64,000 bases of DNA from Utricularia gibba (Eukaryota; Streptophyta; Magnoliopsida; Lamiales; Lentibulariaceae), in the NCBI GenBank assembly GCA_002189035.1, contig NEEC01000008.1, positions 868,001-932,000 on the forward strand. Reading direction: 5' to 3'. Within the stretch, counting starts at the first letter, position 1. The number at the start of each line of letters is the position of its first letter. The notes beneath the pieces were generated by a model. That model was not told the origin of the DNA. It did no database searches and saw nothing but the letters and a program-made list of their open reading frames with translations. The translations under genes and the position numbers were made by a program. Below are positions 35,817 through 48,125 of this stretch, piece after piece.

Positions 35817-36654
35817 TCACTCATTTTTGTGTTTATATTGGTTATCATCCTTATCAGATTTCACAGTGCAAAGCCAATATCTGCAGTCCTTGTTGATATG
35901 CCTCAATTTTTTACAATAGAAGCACGTCCTAGTCTCCTTTTGTCCCTCTCTTTTAGATTCTTTGAATTGATCCTTTTGGTTCTGGCCTTTTTCATTCTGT
36001 TCTCTCCTGGTTCTGGTGTCCTTATGCCTGTTCTTTCCTTTGTGCTCTGCAACAGCCAAGGTTCCTTTCAAAGTTGAGCCATTAGAAATCCTTCTGTGCT
36101 CTTCTTGTAAGAGTGCATTAGCGACCCTTTCAAATTCCAGTTTGTCTAGCGCATTATTGCTAAGAGTGATGACCATTGTCTCCCAGCTCGGTGGTAGAGT
36201 ATCCAGTAGTTTGATGGCTTGAGTCTCATCATCAAAGGAAATGCCATCTGCCAGCATAAGATCTGCAATTTGCTGAAAATTAATGAGGTGTTCAGCCATC
36301 GATTCCCCATCCTTGAACGTCAAGTTGGACAGCCTTTTATCCAACATTATTTGGTTTTGCGGATTATTTGGTTGACAAATCTTCATACTTGGAGATTCGA
36401 TGTTGTAGCAGTCTATCAACATGTAGTAGAATGTAGGAAGCAGCTTTCAGATGCAAGTCAGCCTAGTCATTCGAATGACTTTTTTCAGGCTTGGCTTTCC
36501 CCAATCCCACTGGTTTCCATAGGTCTTTACACACGAGGAGGGCCTTTATTGTCGATTTCCAAGCAGCATAGTTTTGGGAGTTTAACTTGGTCACTGACAC
36601 ATTGTCCTCCATTTCCAGCAACATCAGGGAGGATGAATAAAGAAAAAATAGCAC
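35817..36654 (-). pseudogene. Copia gag, frameshifted
   Basis: The N-terminal piece (36654-36463) holds VTKLNSQNYAAWKSTIKAL, the typical copia gag opening. The rest (36422-35817) is in another frame and has the gag helical core and a zinc knuckle C-x2-C-x4-H-x4-C (CFYCKKLRHINKDC). The usual glycine before the His is replaced by Arg. The frame is lost between about 36465 and 36425. Gag forms the particle that packages element RNA. Confidence 0.85.
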
Positions 36655-36789
36655 CGATAGACAGGATCACAGTCCACAAGAAAGTCACTCAGTGGTACAA
36701 GAGGGCACAGACTAGTAGAGGTAATGACTAGTAGAGGTAATTAGTCCTCTACAGTTCCAAGAATTCCCAAATCCGCTGTAATACCAATT

Positions 36790-37300
36790 TGTTGCAAAGT
36801 TTCTATGCAATCGAGAACAAAAAGTAAATGAAGAACAAAGAATTTTAATGTGGAAAACCAAGAATGGTAAAAAACCACAGGTGCTAGTCACACCAGATCA
36901 AAAACTCTCCACTAGATACCGAGTTTTAATACAGGAGCATAAACAACTCCAAGAATCAGGCTCCCACCGGCCAAACTATTTCCCGAACGACATAATGGTT
37001 AACAACAACAATCCCCACAGGGTTAGCAAGGGTTAGAGGGGTCTTTTCTTCTTGTTCGCCTTCTCCGATCACAGATCGGAGGTTCTTCCAGATGGTAGTA
37101 TGTAGAGAGTTCTCGCGCTACAAGATCTTAGAGAGGCTTCTCTGTTGTTCTTTGCGAAGGAAGCAAAAACATACTTAACTGTCATCTTGATGGGTTATTT
37201 ATAGCATTCGTCACTTGGGCTTCGCCAAAGAGGAATGTGAGCTGGATATTTGGGCAGCAGCAGTTTTCAATTTCCTAGCCCAAGCAGGAGCAGCCCAACA
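36790..37300 (-). repeat. 5' LTR of the copia element
   Basis: About 511 bases, the partner of 32059-32568. It carries the same TATA-like box near 37196. Unusually, it is itself preceded (in element direction) by GGAAAGGGGGGAAT at 37301-37314, a polypurine-tract look-alike. Confidence 0.9.
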
Positions 37301-37309
37301 ATTCCCCCC

Positions 37310-38320
37310 TTTCCAGAGGAACATGCAAATGAAATTCCTTCACATTCCAAAAGTAGTAGTCTTGGATCCCGAATCTGAGATCCTCTACAAACGCTTGAGA
37401 GAGCAAAACAAGAGGTTATAGCGCCTTCGACGTCGTTAACATAGAATTCTAGAGACATGAATTGCATACCCCAGTAGTGCGAAAGGGTAACCCCGGCACA
37501 TATTTCGTGGCAGCGAAGATTCCGAGATCATGTGCTAGGGTATGGCGATGCATAACGCAGTCACGAAGTGTGTCACCGTCGCACACCGATGACTCATGTA
37601 GGAGAAGGGTGGCATCCACATCATGGGAGAAGTGAAGCCGCTTCATAGAAGGAGCAACCATACCGATAGCGAAATACCAAAAACTACATTGGTCAAAAAC
37701 TATTTCCGTCAATCCCTGCAAATCTTCTCCGTGAAAGTAAAGAGAATGTACGCAGTAACACCATCTGAGGTTCAAAACTGGCAATGACTTGCAACTGCGA
37801 AAAATATTGTCGGCCACATCCTGTACCAAGTGAATGCACTCGAGCTTCAGCTCCTGCAAATTCACAAGTGGGTTGGGGTAGATCCTCAGCAGCACAAGGA
37901 TGCAGTTCGTCAAAGATAGGCTTCTCAATTTATTCGAAACGGGAATGATTCCAAGATGGAGGGGGATGGGCTCCTTTGACGGATGCAAGTCCAGACAAAT
38001 TTCTTCGAAACCGAGGCTAGCAACTCTTGCTACCCAGGAAAGCACAAGATCCTGATTCCATGTTGCATCGAACACAGTTCAAACCTACGAGCACCAACCC
38101 CAGAGTGACTGAAGATAGTATCACTGGTGATCATCTTCATCAACTAGTCATTGTGTAGCCTTGAGCGGAAGGCTTCATCCAAGGAAACATCATGATAGAA
38201 CTTGAAAGCATCCATGAATCTCTTTGAAAACTTGGAGATTACGTAGACCTTGGTTATCGGCAAAAGAGACAGAATTCTTTCGATAACATCATCGAGCATG
38301 TCCATAATCTTGCGATCCAT
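37310..38320 (-). pseudogene. F-box/FBD-LRR protein, broken
   Basis: The minus strand begins with an ATG at 38320 followed by MDRKIMDMLDDVIERILSLL and SKFSKRFMDAF, an F-box. After a stretch with stops (about 38145-38050), a second open part (38075-37449) shows leucine-rich repeats (LRSLSLTNCILVLLRIY; LVNLQELKLECIHLVQD; LPVLNLRWC), then a possible FBD-like remnant down to about 37310. Functional relatives are SCF ubiquitin-ligase adaptors. The stops in the junction and the close copia LTR suggest a decayed member of this fast-evolving family. Confidence 0.75.
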
Positions 38321-38529
38321 TATCCCTAAATAGGAAAACTTGATTCCTTCCCCCGATTCCTTTGAGACAAACAAACAACTTTGTATGTGTACGAATACAA
38401 TTCAGACATTTTAATATTGTAGACTAGTATTATGCATTGATGCAACACATCTTTATGATTGGTACGAATACAAATTACTTGTATGTGTTGATATTGATAA
38501 AAATAAGTGTTTTTGTTCATTGCATATAC

Positions 38530-39490
38530 CTTTATACCAGAAAAATTTGGGGATCAGGACTTGGTTTCTTCAACAACTTAATGAAAATGGTTTTCAAGCA
38601 CATCAGGATGTCTGTTTCATAAGTAATGGAGGATTAGAACTCATAGCAGTATATAAAGTACATTCTTTGAATCATTGTTGGTGCGTTTTCCACATTCGTA
38701 AAAATGAAATTGGTCGTATAGGATCAAGATCGTTGGGTATTTCTGAAAACAGCACAGTGCAATTACAATCCTGCAATGAAACAAATTCAAACTAAATCCC
38801 AAAAGTTTCATAATTACTTTGTCGATATTGGTAAAAAAATATGAAATTTAATTTATGATCTTGATAGAGCTAGGTGTATGACAATTTTATTAATTATAAA
38901 TAACTAATTTTTTTTCATAATTACATTTGATTATTTTTTATCGGCACATCATTATGATAACAAACCATACAAAGGCAACAAATTGTGTTTTACAAGGTGT
39001 ATGCCGTCATTCTCCAATGCAAATAACAAAGGTATATGATAAGGTAACTATACTCGTATTGCTGAAATGGCAATTGCTAAGTAAAAATTTATGTATAATT
39101 TACTTTTGAAAAAGAACAAGAATACTTTGAACGATATAGAGAAGATGCATGTTAAAGATATTCACAATGTATACCATATGGACATCGAGTGAATGATTTG
39201 TATAATAAAGCATCATAACAAATACAGATACTTCGCTGTACAACCTACAATTCGAGGAATCTTATTGTTCATATTACATCGATGAGAACTCATTCAATTT
39301 CCACATTCAAAGTAGATGTCATGAATAATGAATGTGAATGTGGAATTTGGCAACTCCACATCTATGCATGTTGTCATGCACAAAATGTAATTTTATATTT
39401 TTTTTTAATTATATATTTTGAAGGGTTCTTCTATGTGGGCCCACATAAATATTATAAAAAGAGGCACACGATTGATGACATTAGCTAGAG
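38530..39490 (+). mobile_element. Mutator-like (MULE) transposase remnant
   Basis: About 38555-38710 reads WFLQQLNENGFQAHQDVCFI, SNGGLELI and then HCWCVFHIRKN, matching the end of the MULE transposase core, where an acidic residue has been lost (relatives read ISDR). About 39285-39400 has a SWIM-type zinc finger, CECGIWQLHIYACCHA (C-x-C ... C-x-H). Between them the frame is lost in AT-rich sequence. No terminal inverted repeats were found by eye. The element is inactive. Confidence 0.7.
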
Positions 39491-41575
39491 AGGATTGATG
39501 TCATGGGTCAGGGGTTGGTGGTTTAGCAGGGAACACTTCCCCATGAAGTATCGAATCTCATCCAATCCCAACAAAAGCTCGTAGCATTTGAGATGTTTTT
39601 AAGTGAGTTCGATAGAAATTCAGTTTACAAGTGTAGAATAGAAAAGGAGAAAAATAGTATATTTTACTATTCATGTTTCTCGTCCAATAGAGTTTTATGA
39701 GAAATGATAAAAAAAAGAGAATAAAATCTAATAGTTTATCAGAGTAAATTTCTTTGTATTTATTGTAATAAATAGTAAATTTTTCTCGAAGTTTGGTGTG
39801 GACCTTATTTTGAGATGAATCACGTTAAATCTCAGTGTCTATTTTCTTGATTTTTACGGTCAAAATAATTGTCTGGTATCAATTGCGCACAACATATTTT
39901 TGATTTTATCTCATAATATTTAAATATGTAAGCCAATCATTTTCGAATCAATCCAAGGGATAAGACATCCATTTATTTTAAAACTTCCACATTGATGAAT
40001 ATATATGTAGCCCAATTTTATTCTTTATGAGATGAAAAAGATTGGGTTCCATTATTATTTATTCTTTCTGTTGATCCATCTCGTCTCCGAACTTAGGTTG
40101 GACGAGATACGACTACACGACATAAAGGTCTAGTTGATTTCCAAAGGTCACGGAGGTGTGGTCATCGAACCAACAAGTACATGATCCTAAAAATATTTTT
40201 ACACAAGATCCAAAAATATCTCAATTAATTAGGATATGTTCAGATAATCCTAAAAATGATATATCCACATACACTCATGATAACATTTAGTTAATAGGAA
40301 GACGCCATCCTCAAACTCGACCTATGTTTGATGAGCTGGACACAAGATGGCACACGAATCTTCTATATATTAATATCCAAGCAATACTAACTTCAACATT
40401 TCGACATTCATTATATATGTGGATATCATCGTCTCCTCCCATTCCTATAACTCATATGGGTAGATATTCTTTATTAGATGCCTCACAATCCGTATAACAT
40501 TCGTTGATACTTGTTTTAAATCCATTTGCATCTACATCAAGATTAGCTCTATAGTTTACTTCGTAGAGTTATTCCATGTTTTTTACGTTCAAAATCTAAT
40601 AATAATAATTGGTATTGCTTTATTTAAAGTAATTATGAATTCTGTGTAATATTTGTTGTATTGTAAAAAGGTTGAAAAATTTGATTTTATTTTTATGAAA
40701 TTTATTTAGCATTAATTAATGTTATATAATCTTAAATTATTTGATAATTATCTAGTATAAAATAAATATAATAAATAGTAATAAAAAAATATGTCAAATA
40801 TGAGTTTTTTTAAAATAAACATAATATTTTGTTTTTATTCAACCACAATAATAGGATTATTAAAATTTGAAATATTACTAATTTTTATTATATATATTTG
40901 ATATAATAATTTTAAAACATATATTATTTCAAAATACTGTTAATTTATGTTATATGGATTTGAAAATTATATTTTTTAAAAAATATGTATTGTTTTTAAA
41001 TATATTGTAGCTTTATTGTAATAATTGAAAATAAATTCTAGTTCATAATATATAATATTGTTTAAAATTATAAAACTAATAACTGAAAATATTAAATGAA
41101 ATTTAAAAATTAATTATTTTTATACTTTAGGTATTTTACAAAGACATCAATAAAAGTATAGATAAATTTTAAATAAGATTACAAACTCAGGTATTTGCAA
41201 ATTAAATGGGTGGTCACACATGTAGATTGCAAATTTAGCCAGCACGCAACACTTATGGAGGGGATTCGGTGGTGTGGTGTGCTCATTAATGGGGCTGAAC
41301 TGCAAAATAGGTTTGATGGGGGGCATTATTTTAATTATTATTTATTGATAGGGGTCGGTGCCCACGTGCCTTGATTCCGGTCAACAACAACATTTCTCTC
41401 CCGCCCCCCTACCCCCACCCTCACCCCCTGGCGCATGTTAGCCAACCACCTCCGCCTTTCGGATCTCGATCCATTTCATCTTTTTACCAGTCAGGCGCTC
41501 TGGGGGAGGGGAGGACGTCTCCGTCTCACTCACTCCATCTTTACCTTCTTCACTCGCCCCTGCGCACATTAGCAA
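39491..41575. other. AT-rich intergenic DNA and 5' flank of the LC8 gene
   Basis: 39500-41220 is AT-rich, apart from a more balanced stretch at 40060-40450 that could be an old repeat but has no recognisable ends or frame. From 41240 GC rises toward the LC8 gene, and a CT/CCCC-rich 5' UTR lies at 41395-41575. Confidence 0.45.
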
Positions 41576-42437
41576 ATGGAACAACGACCCAGAAGGAATG
41601 CTGCTGACGCCCCCAACAACGGTCCGCCGCCGTCTCGGCATCCACCTCCAGATCCCACCCCCACCGCCCAACCCTCTACAATTCAAAACATCTCCCATCG
41701 GTTTTCGAAGCTCTACGCTGCGAATCGTCGGCGAATTGGGCTTCGACCTCACCCGATTCCACATCCCCAACCCGACCCAGAACCTCTCAAAACCACAATC
41801 GCCGACAACTCCTGCGCAATTTTGACGAAATCCAGCAGCCAACATGAGAGGAAAAACTCCAGAGTGAAGATTAGGGACAAGAAGCCGAAACCCGCGAAAA
41901 GGGATTTGGCCCAGTTGATGTTCAAAGACCTGGAAGTCGAAGAAAGCCCCGAAGCTGAACCAGGGGTGGTTCCCGCATCCTCGAACCCATCTCCATCTAT
42001 CAGTTTCCCTTTCGGAAGGAGATCATTCTGTAGTTCGCAAGCTGAGATTACCGAGTTCTTCTCTTCATCCGGTGCCAAAACTCTGGCTGCGGATATGCCT
42101 CCCTTCATGCAGCTCCACGCAGTTGATTGCGCCAGAAAAGCTCTCGACAGCTTGGAAAAGTTCACCTCCAAAACACTGGCTTTAACCATCAAGAAGGTGC
42201 AGCACTCCCACTTCCTGAAATCCTCAAAATCAACACTTGAAACTGAATTCTCCGTCCTTACTTTTCTTTCCTGTGGTACAGGAGTTTGATGCAGTTTATG
42301 GTCCTGCCTGGCATTGCATCGTAGGGACAAGCTTCGGGTCATTTGTGACACATTCAGTGGGCGGTTTCATCTACTTCTCCCTGGATCGGAAATTTCACAT
42401 CCTTCTCTTTAAAACCGCTGTACAGAGAGCAGAATAG
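41576..42437 (+). CDS. LC8-type dynein light chain with long N-terminal extension
   Basis: Two exons (41576-42196 and 42282-42437) give about 258 residues. The C-terminal 85 or so residues are a full LC8 fold: [39 protein letters not shown] and [12 protein letters not shown]. The first 170 residues are Pro/Ser-rich and basic, low in order, with [15 protein letters not shown] as the only conserved-looking block. Land plants lack dynein heavy chains in most lineages, so LC8 proteins here act as dimerising hub proteins for short TQT-like motifs, not as motor parts (family knowledge). Extended plant LC8s are known, so the N-terminus is probably real; its function is not clear. Splice sites are GT-AG, phase 0. 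Confidence 0.9.
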
Positions 42438-42934
42438 CTAGGCACCTTGTATTGAGGATTCATTGTTGAAATTGTCTGATCCGAATTCCCCACGTGTCTT
42501 AATCTCATAACATTGATATAAAAATCGAATCTTTGGCAAAACTACACAAGAAAAGTGAAGGGAGGTGGAGTTCTAGTGGAGTGGGGTGTTTTGGACAGGG
42601 GCCAATGACAGCAGAAGGCCAGATGCGCTTTTGAATTTGAATAGCCGTTGGGAGAACAGAAATGAGGATTGGTAAGCGCGGCAAAGGAAGAGCTGCTTGA
42701 TTGATAGGAACGAACAAGGGAGACCAAGGGCCTTGCTTTTTGAATCTGCATGTGTTGCAGATGCATGTGACGGTCAGTTTTCCAAAACAACAAAAAAGGA
42801 AACCAGATTAGGAGACTGGCTAGTTCTAGTTCTGCAGGTAAAGCTTGCGGTTTTGTATGATCCAACCCGGATTGAACCAACTGGACGTCAAAACGGCAAT
42901 GCCATGATGCGCATTAAAGCCAAAAGTTACCTTC

Positions 42935-44569
42935 TTATGTTTCACGAACACGATCACGCCAGGAGCCTTTCTGCTGCATCGCAACAATCTGCAGATCAAC
43001 AAGTTCAATGATAGAAAGAGCAAGGGTGATTTTCAGGGACATTCATAATCTAGTAACCTGGTTGCTCAGGAGACTCGAAATTGATGACTTTGCACTGTTC
43101 TCGTCTCTGTGAGCGTCACTTTCTGCATCTTCGTTCACTGCTGCAGGGAGAGGAAATGAAGCGCCTCCGAAAATTGCTTCATCATGCACAGTCTTGATTT
43201 CTTGTTCCCGCCTCGCCTTCACATAAAGAGGCGGCGCTTCCAATAAATCTAGAGTTTACAACGGATTGCAGAGGGCGAAACGAGGCCTGGGATAACACAC
43301 CTCAACAGCAGAGAAGCGAAAGCTTTGTCCCATGTGCTTGACTACTGCTGCATCATCTTCAGCAGCTGTCAACACAACAGCATGATTAATAACCATATGA
43401 ATGATTCTACACCATTATAATCGGGGCGTTTCATGTAGAGAAACATATGCTCAAGACGGCAAAGGAATATCTACTTCTCAAAATACGCAAGAGGGCAGCA
43501 CTTGAGGCCAATGAAGATTTTACTCGGCTTCCATAAAATGGGATGTATCAGGAATAACCTCACCTTCAACTTCCTCATCGTCGAGAGGAGCATTTTTATT
43601 GAACTCAAAGCGCTCCCAACCAGACCCTTTTCCAAGTGTTTCATCATGTTCAGCTGCGACGAATGAACAGTCAGAACTTCCCAAACCATCATAAGAGAAT
43701 GCTAAATTATGGTTTTTTGTACCAGTTTCTGAAAGCTGAAGCTTCATCTTTGCCTTAACTCTCTGAGCGGGTGTCTGTGTAGAAGAGATAAAATAAAAAG
43801 CGCTCTAACTACATCTCCGCTTCAGTGGAACACAGAAAAAATGACATGCTGCGGCAAAATCTCGAAGTAAACAGCAACAGAAATCTTTTTCAGGTCAGTA
43901 TGCAGGACTAGCCAGTTCAGAGTGAAGTAGGCAAGGGAAGCAAAACTAAAACCTTAAAACAAGGGTTGTTTCAATCACTCGCAAGATAACACTAACCATG
44001 GAGTCGTAGCCTTCAATTGACTTAGCATAATCGATGGCATTGCCGCTTCGAAGTTTATCCTTTTTTCTAATCTCTTCCGGCGACCGTTTCCTTCGAGTTC
44101 TATCTCTATTCCTATCTCTACTCCTACTTCTAGACTGATGCCTACCACCCTTTTCTCGACTCCTGGATCTCCAGGATCGCCGTTCACGGCTCCTGTGCCT
44201 AGAGCCCCTTTCCCGGCTACGGCTCCGACGAATTCTCCGGCTATCTCTGCCCCTATCCCGGCTTGCACTCCGACTCCGACTCCGACTTCGGCTTCGGCTT
44301 CGGCGGCTTGATTTTTCCCTTTCCTTAGGCTTTTTGCTAAGCTTGTTGTGAATAGACTGAAGCTGGGCACGCTTTTCGAACTCCGAGGTTTTCGATGGAC
44401 TGGAGGCCTTGACAAAAGAACCGAGCAAGGACGAGGAAGTCGGAAGCGCAGAACCCCTAGATGGCGGTCCCTCTTGAGAGGAGAATCCGAGGCCCTGTTT
44501 AAACCGCGCGGCTCCGCCGCCCCGGCGCGTCAGATCGTCGTAGTATTCAGCCAATTTCTCATCCTCCAT
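42935..44569 (-). CDS. SR-rich nuclear protein, putative splicing-associated
   Basis: Six exons: 44569-43997, 43774-43723, 43653-43564, 43365-43301, 43216-43058 and 42988-42935, giving 330 residues. The N-terminus EDEKLAEYYDDLTRRGGGAA and RFKQGLGFSS is highly conserved-looking. A long Arg-Ser alternating domain covers residues about 75-165. The C-terminal half has coiled-coil character and the motifs GWERFEFNKNAPLDDEE, HMGQSFRFSAVEARREQEI and KGSWRDRVRET at the very end. This matches an uncharacterised plant 'pre-mRNA-splicing factor-like' family. RS domains are typical of spliceosome or nuclear-speckle proteins, so the role is inferred from composition. Synonymous SR codons form a near-perfect hexamer pattern near 44265-44310. 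The frame is intact and all introns are GT-AG. Confidence 0.82.
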
Positions 44570-46780
44570 CGACGGCAGCGACGAACGGAAGAATTTCGTT
44601 AATTCCTTCTGTAAATTAATAAAAAAAACAAAATAGAAACTATTGGGCCCGGACAACCCGAAAAAGACGACAGCTGGGCCGGACGGTCGAGGATTCTCAT
44701 TCCACCTTTCTTTTTTAACACCATCGCAATTATTATTCACAGTGATAATTACCTGTCTTAATTACTAAATAAGGAATAATCACAACCATTATCTTCACGG
44801 AAATTACTCAACTACCCCTGATTCATTTAAGTTTGTATAATTTGTATATCGAACGAATCAACATGAATAATTATGATTATATTTGTATATTTAAATTTAT
44901 AAAACGTTAAATTTGTTCATTTTTATTTATTTAAAATTTATGATCATTTACAAACATATATATATTTATATATATTGATTATATTTACTTATTTTTAAAA
45001 ATTAATTAAAAATATTTAATAATTTTATATAACTTTTTGATAGATATGTTTATAATAAGATATATATTGACTAAAGTAATTTAGTATCAATTTCGGAAAA
45101 CGCAATATACTTTCTCAATTACTTTACAACTATTGTTCTATTATCATAATTATTATATTTAATTCAACATATATACATTTATTTTTAAATTAAATAATTA
45201 CATACATAGAAAATACTTATAATATATAAAATATCATAAATTACCAAACATTTATCTACGACACTCAATCAGCAATACAAAGTAGCATTTTTATATGTTT
45301 CAATCCAAAAATAATTGAAAATGATCTATAAGTCTACTATTAGGAGTAGCCACATATGTTATAAAAAGAATTATAATATATTTATAAATTTGATTAAAAT
45401 CATATACTTAGATTGTTTATTTTTTAGTAAATCAAAATATTAAAATTTTGAGTCAAAGATAAAACAAAATCGAACATAATGGAACGCAATCAAATATTGA
45501 TTTTGTTTGTATTTTTATTAATTGATACTATTCAAAAAGAAATATATAATTTTAATCAATATTAATGCAATTGGAATACGAATTGTTTGTTTGTTATAAC
45601 AACCATATATAAGATCATATGAAACAAAGAATTTTGATTTTATTTTAGAAGATTAATAACATAATCTGTATGAATAATCCTAAATCATAGGAATAGATTA
45701 AATCGGTTTAACATATAATTGAACCAAGATACCCAAGAACTCTGCCCCTCGATGATGCCGGTGATGTTGGCCGGAAGGGCCGGGACTACGGCGGCGGCGA
45801 TGTCCTCCATTATAAGCCTCCTCTCACCTTTATTTATATTATCCAACTATAGTGTTATTAAAATTAATATTAATTTTTATAATCGGAATGTTGGAGAATT
45901 GTTAATTAAAGGCATTTTAATAAATGAGAATTATCATGAAATTACATAATTTATTAAAGGAAATAATGGGATGTAGATTACTAAAGAAGCGATCCAGCCA
46001 CTAACGGATAATTGTAAAAAAAAAGAAGAAAGAAAGAAAGCACACGTTACTGGAAAAATCCTGGGTGTATCCGAAGAGTCAAGATACGGTTAAGCTAAAA
46101 AAATCAACTTTTGTGCAAAAAAAGATTGCAATTAAATATGAAGTGGGTGATCAGATGCTTGTAAGCCACACTGGCGACTGTTGATAGCATCCAGATTCTG
46201 GAAGATCATATTCCCACTACCATCGCGAAAGCTACTTGGGATTCACCGGAAGGTTGGGTCTGTTGAACAAGTCAAAACCAGCAGACTTGTCGAGGGAATG
46301 GAGATGAAAATAGGATTTTTGACCGGAATCGACAACGACAAGTGAAGCTGGGTAATGATGGAGGATTGGGTTTGCTGTAAGTCAAATCAATTTCGTGAGA
46401 TCCTCACAAATGTTTTGATCAGTCAACCGAATGAAATGAATGAATGGGCACACCTTTTTTTACTTGCCCCTTCGCTCCGTTTACCCTCTTCCAGTAAAAG
46501 TTAGATACCCCTTGGATTTTTCTTCGCACCCTTTCCCAGGCGGATCTTGCAATGGAGATGTCGTATGACGAGAAAAAGAAAAAGAATGCCAAGTGGGGTG
46601 TTGTGAGGGTGGCAGGATTCTCTCAAGATTTGATTTTTATTTTTCGCGTCTCCCCTCTCTCCTTTTCAGTTCATTTACCAGAACTGGATCCGATCTCTCT
46701 TTTCTCTCTCTGTAATCTTTGCACATTAACCAACTCATACCCTCTCTTCCCTTTAAAATTGTCCATCTTTATAAACGTAG
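44570..46780. other. AT-rich intergenic DNA and promoter of the response regulator
   Basis: 44760-45960 is AT-rich with no gene. A 76-codon frame at 45719 starts in a small GC-rich patch but has no recognisable domain. 46450-46780 contains CT-rich stretches typical of a plant 5' UTR (TCTCTCTTTTCTCTCTCTG) before the response regulator start. Confidence 0.45.
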
Positions 46781-47676
46781 ATGGAGATCTCTCAAGTGAA
46801 TAATCAACGGAGTCTTTCATCTCCATTTCATCCTGCTGCGGAGAAAAGAATGGCCCAAGAATTCCACGTTCTTGCTGTTGATGATAGTTTTGTGGACAGG
46901 AAGGTGATTGAGCGTCTGTTGAAGGTCTCTTCTTGTAAAGGTGCCCCACTTTTCCAGCTTAATTTTGATGGAAGCCTTGAGTTTTAATCCCCAATTCTTT
47001 TCAGTTGGATGTTTTCTCCGTTTGCTGATGGGCTCTTTTTTTTTTTACTGCTTGCAGTTACAGCTGTGGAGAGCGCCGGTAGAGCTTTGCAGTTTCTTGG
47101 CTTGGATGGAGAGAGGAGCCCTGTCGAGTTTGATGTAAGATAGGAAGAAAACAGTTTCTCAATTCTGGAGGTTCTATTGCTGAGTTTCCGGCTGTTTTGT
47201 GCAGGAATTGAAGGTCAATCTCATAATCACGGACTACTCTATGCCTGAAATGACCGGATATGATCTTCTTAAGAGGATCAAGGTTCGTGTTTCTGTTCGT
47301 TTGTTTTACAATCCTTGATTCGGAGTGACTCAGATGTTGGAATTCGAATCCTTTGCAGGGATCAAAGAAACTGAAAGAAATACCCGTTGTGATCATGTCT
47401 TCAGAGGACTTTCAACCTCGAGTAAGCCGATGTTTGGAGGAAGGGGCTGAAGAATATCTCGTAAAACCAGTGAAGCTCTCAGATGTTGTTAGATTGAGGG
47501 ACTTCATATTAAGGGAAAAGGCTCCTCCTCCTCCTCTTCAGAGGGAGCACGGTTCTAGTAAGAGGAAACTGAGAGACGAACCTCCGACCGGCGTTTGTTC
47601 ACCCTCCACCGGCTGCGATCACCGCCGGTCTTTGCATTCGCCTCTTCCTAAACGCCGAAAAATGGTTCAGCATTGA
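46781..47676 (+). CDS. Type-A cytokinin response regulator (ARR8/ARR9-like)
   Basis: Four exons (46781-46940, 47058-47134, 47205-47282 and 47359-47676) give 210 residues. The receiver domain has the acidic pair and start [20 protein letters not shown], the phospho-acceptor Asp in [17 protein letters not shown], the Ser switch in VVIMSSED and the conserved Lys in [12 protein letters not shown]. The protein ends in a short Pro/Arg/Lys-rich tail with no Myb domain, which makes it type A. Such proteins take phosphate from histidine phosphotransfer proteins and dampen cytokinin signalling. Their genes are usually cytokinin-induced; I did not verify ARR-binding sites. Start options are MEIS at 46781 or MAQEF at 46850; the first is taken because it is the first ATG in frame. 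Confidence 0.93.
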
Positions 47677-48125
47677 ATCGGATTGTGATCGCCCCTGCAT
47701 CTCTCTCGTTTTGTGGGTGTGGAGGATGGAGGAGATCAGTGGTACTGGTCATGGTTTTGTAAATGGTGACATCGTCTTCTTGTGTAGGTGTACTTGTAAC
47801 CCGGTATTTTTGAAATATTTGTTCATGGATTCAGACATCGTTTTCTGCTTTAACCTTTGATTTGATTTCTTGTTCAAATTGGTACGAATCAATCTGCGTA
47901 GGATCATCAGGGTTACGGTTAAAAGTGCACACCCCTGCGTGTACGCAAGCTCTCTCTCTCTCTATATATATCGTATGTATGTGCATGGTTGAATGGGACT
48001 TCTGCGGCGGACTCTGCGCGGCATTGAATCTTTCTTTACGCAATGTAAAGATTCCATCTTCTCACCACTCAACGCGTAAAAACTCGTCAATCGGGAATCA
48101 ATCGGAGGAACAAAGGAAACCCACA
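47677..48125. other. Intergenic spacer with a CT/TA microsatellite
   Basis: It holds the 3' UTR of the response regulator and the 5' UTR of the MRS2 gene. A (CT)n-(AT)n microsatellite lies at about 47949-47970. Confidence 0.5.

Larger units (their letters stand above)
32059..37300 (-). mobile_element. LTR retrotransposon, Ty1/copia (Tork/Tnt1-like), non-autonomous by decay
   Basis: A complete element in minus orientation: 5' LTR 36790-37300, internal region with gag, protease, integrase, RT and RNase H in copia order, and 3' LTR 32059-32568. In its own direction each LTR begins TGTTGGGCTG and ends TTTGCAACA. A polypurine tract GGAAAGGGGGAAT (plus 32569-32581) precedes the 3' LTR. A degraded initiator-Met primer-binding site, TTGGTATTACAGC, follows the 5' LTR (plus about 36774-36787). 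Counting by eye, the first 260 or so aligned LTR bases differ at about 14 positions, so the insertion is not recent. The polyprotein has several in-frame stops and at least two frameshifts. No target-site duplication is evident. Confidence 0.92.

Noticed and set aside
43975..44415. 146-codon minus frame rich in Gly/Ala/Val/Glu
   Set aside because: Alternative reading of the SR-repeat exon, an artefact of its hexamer repeats.
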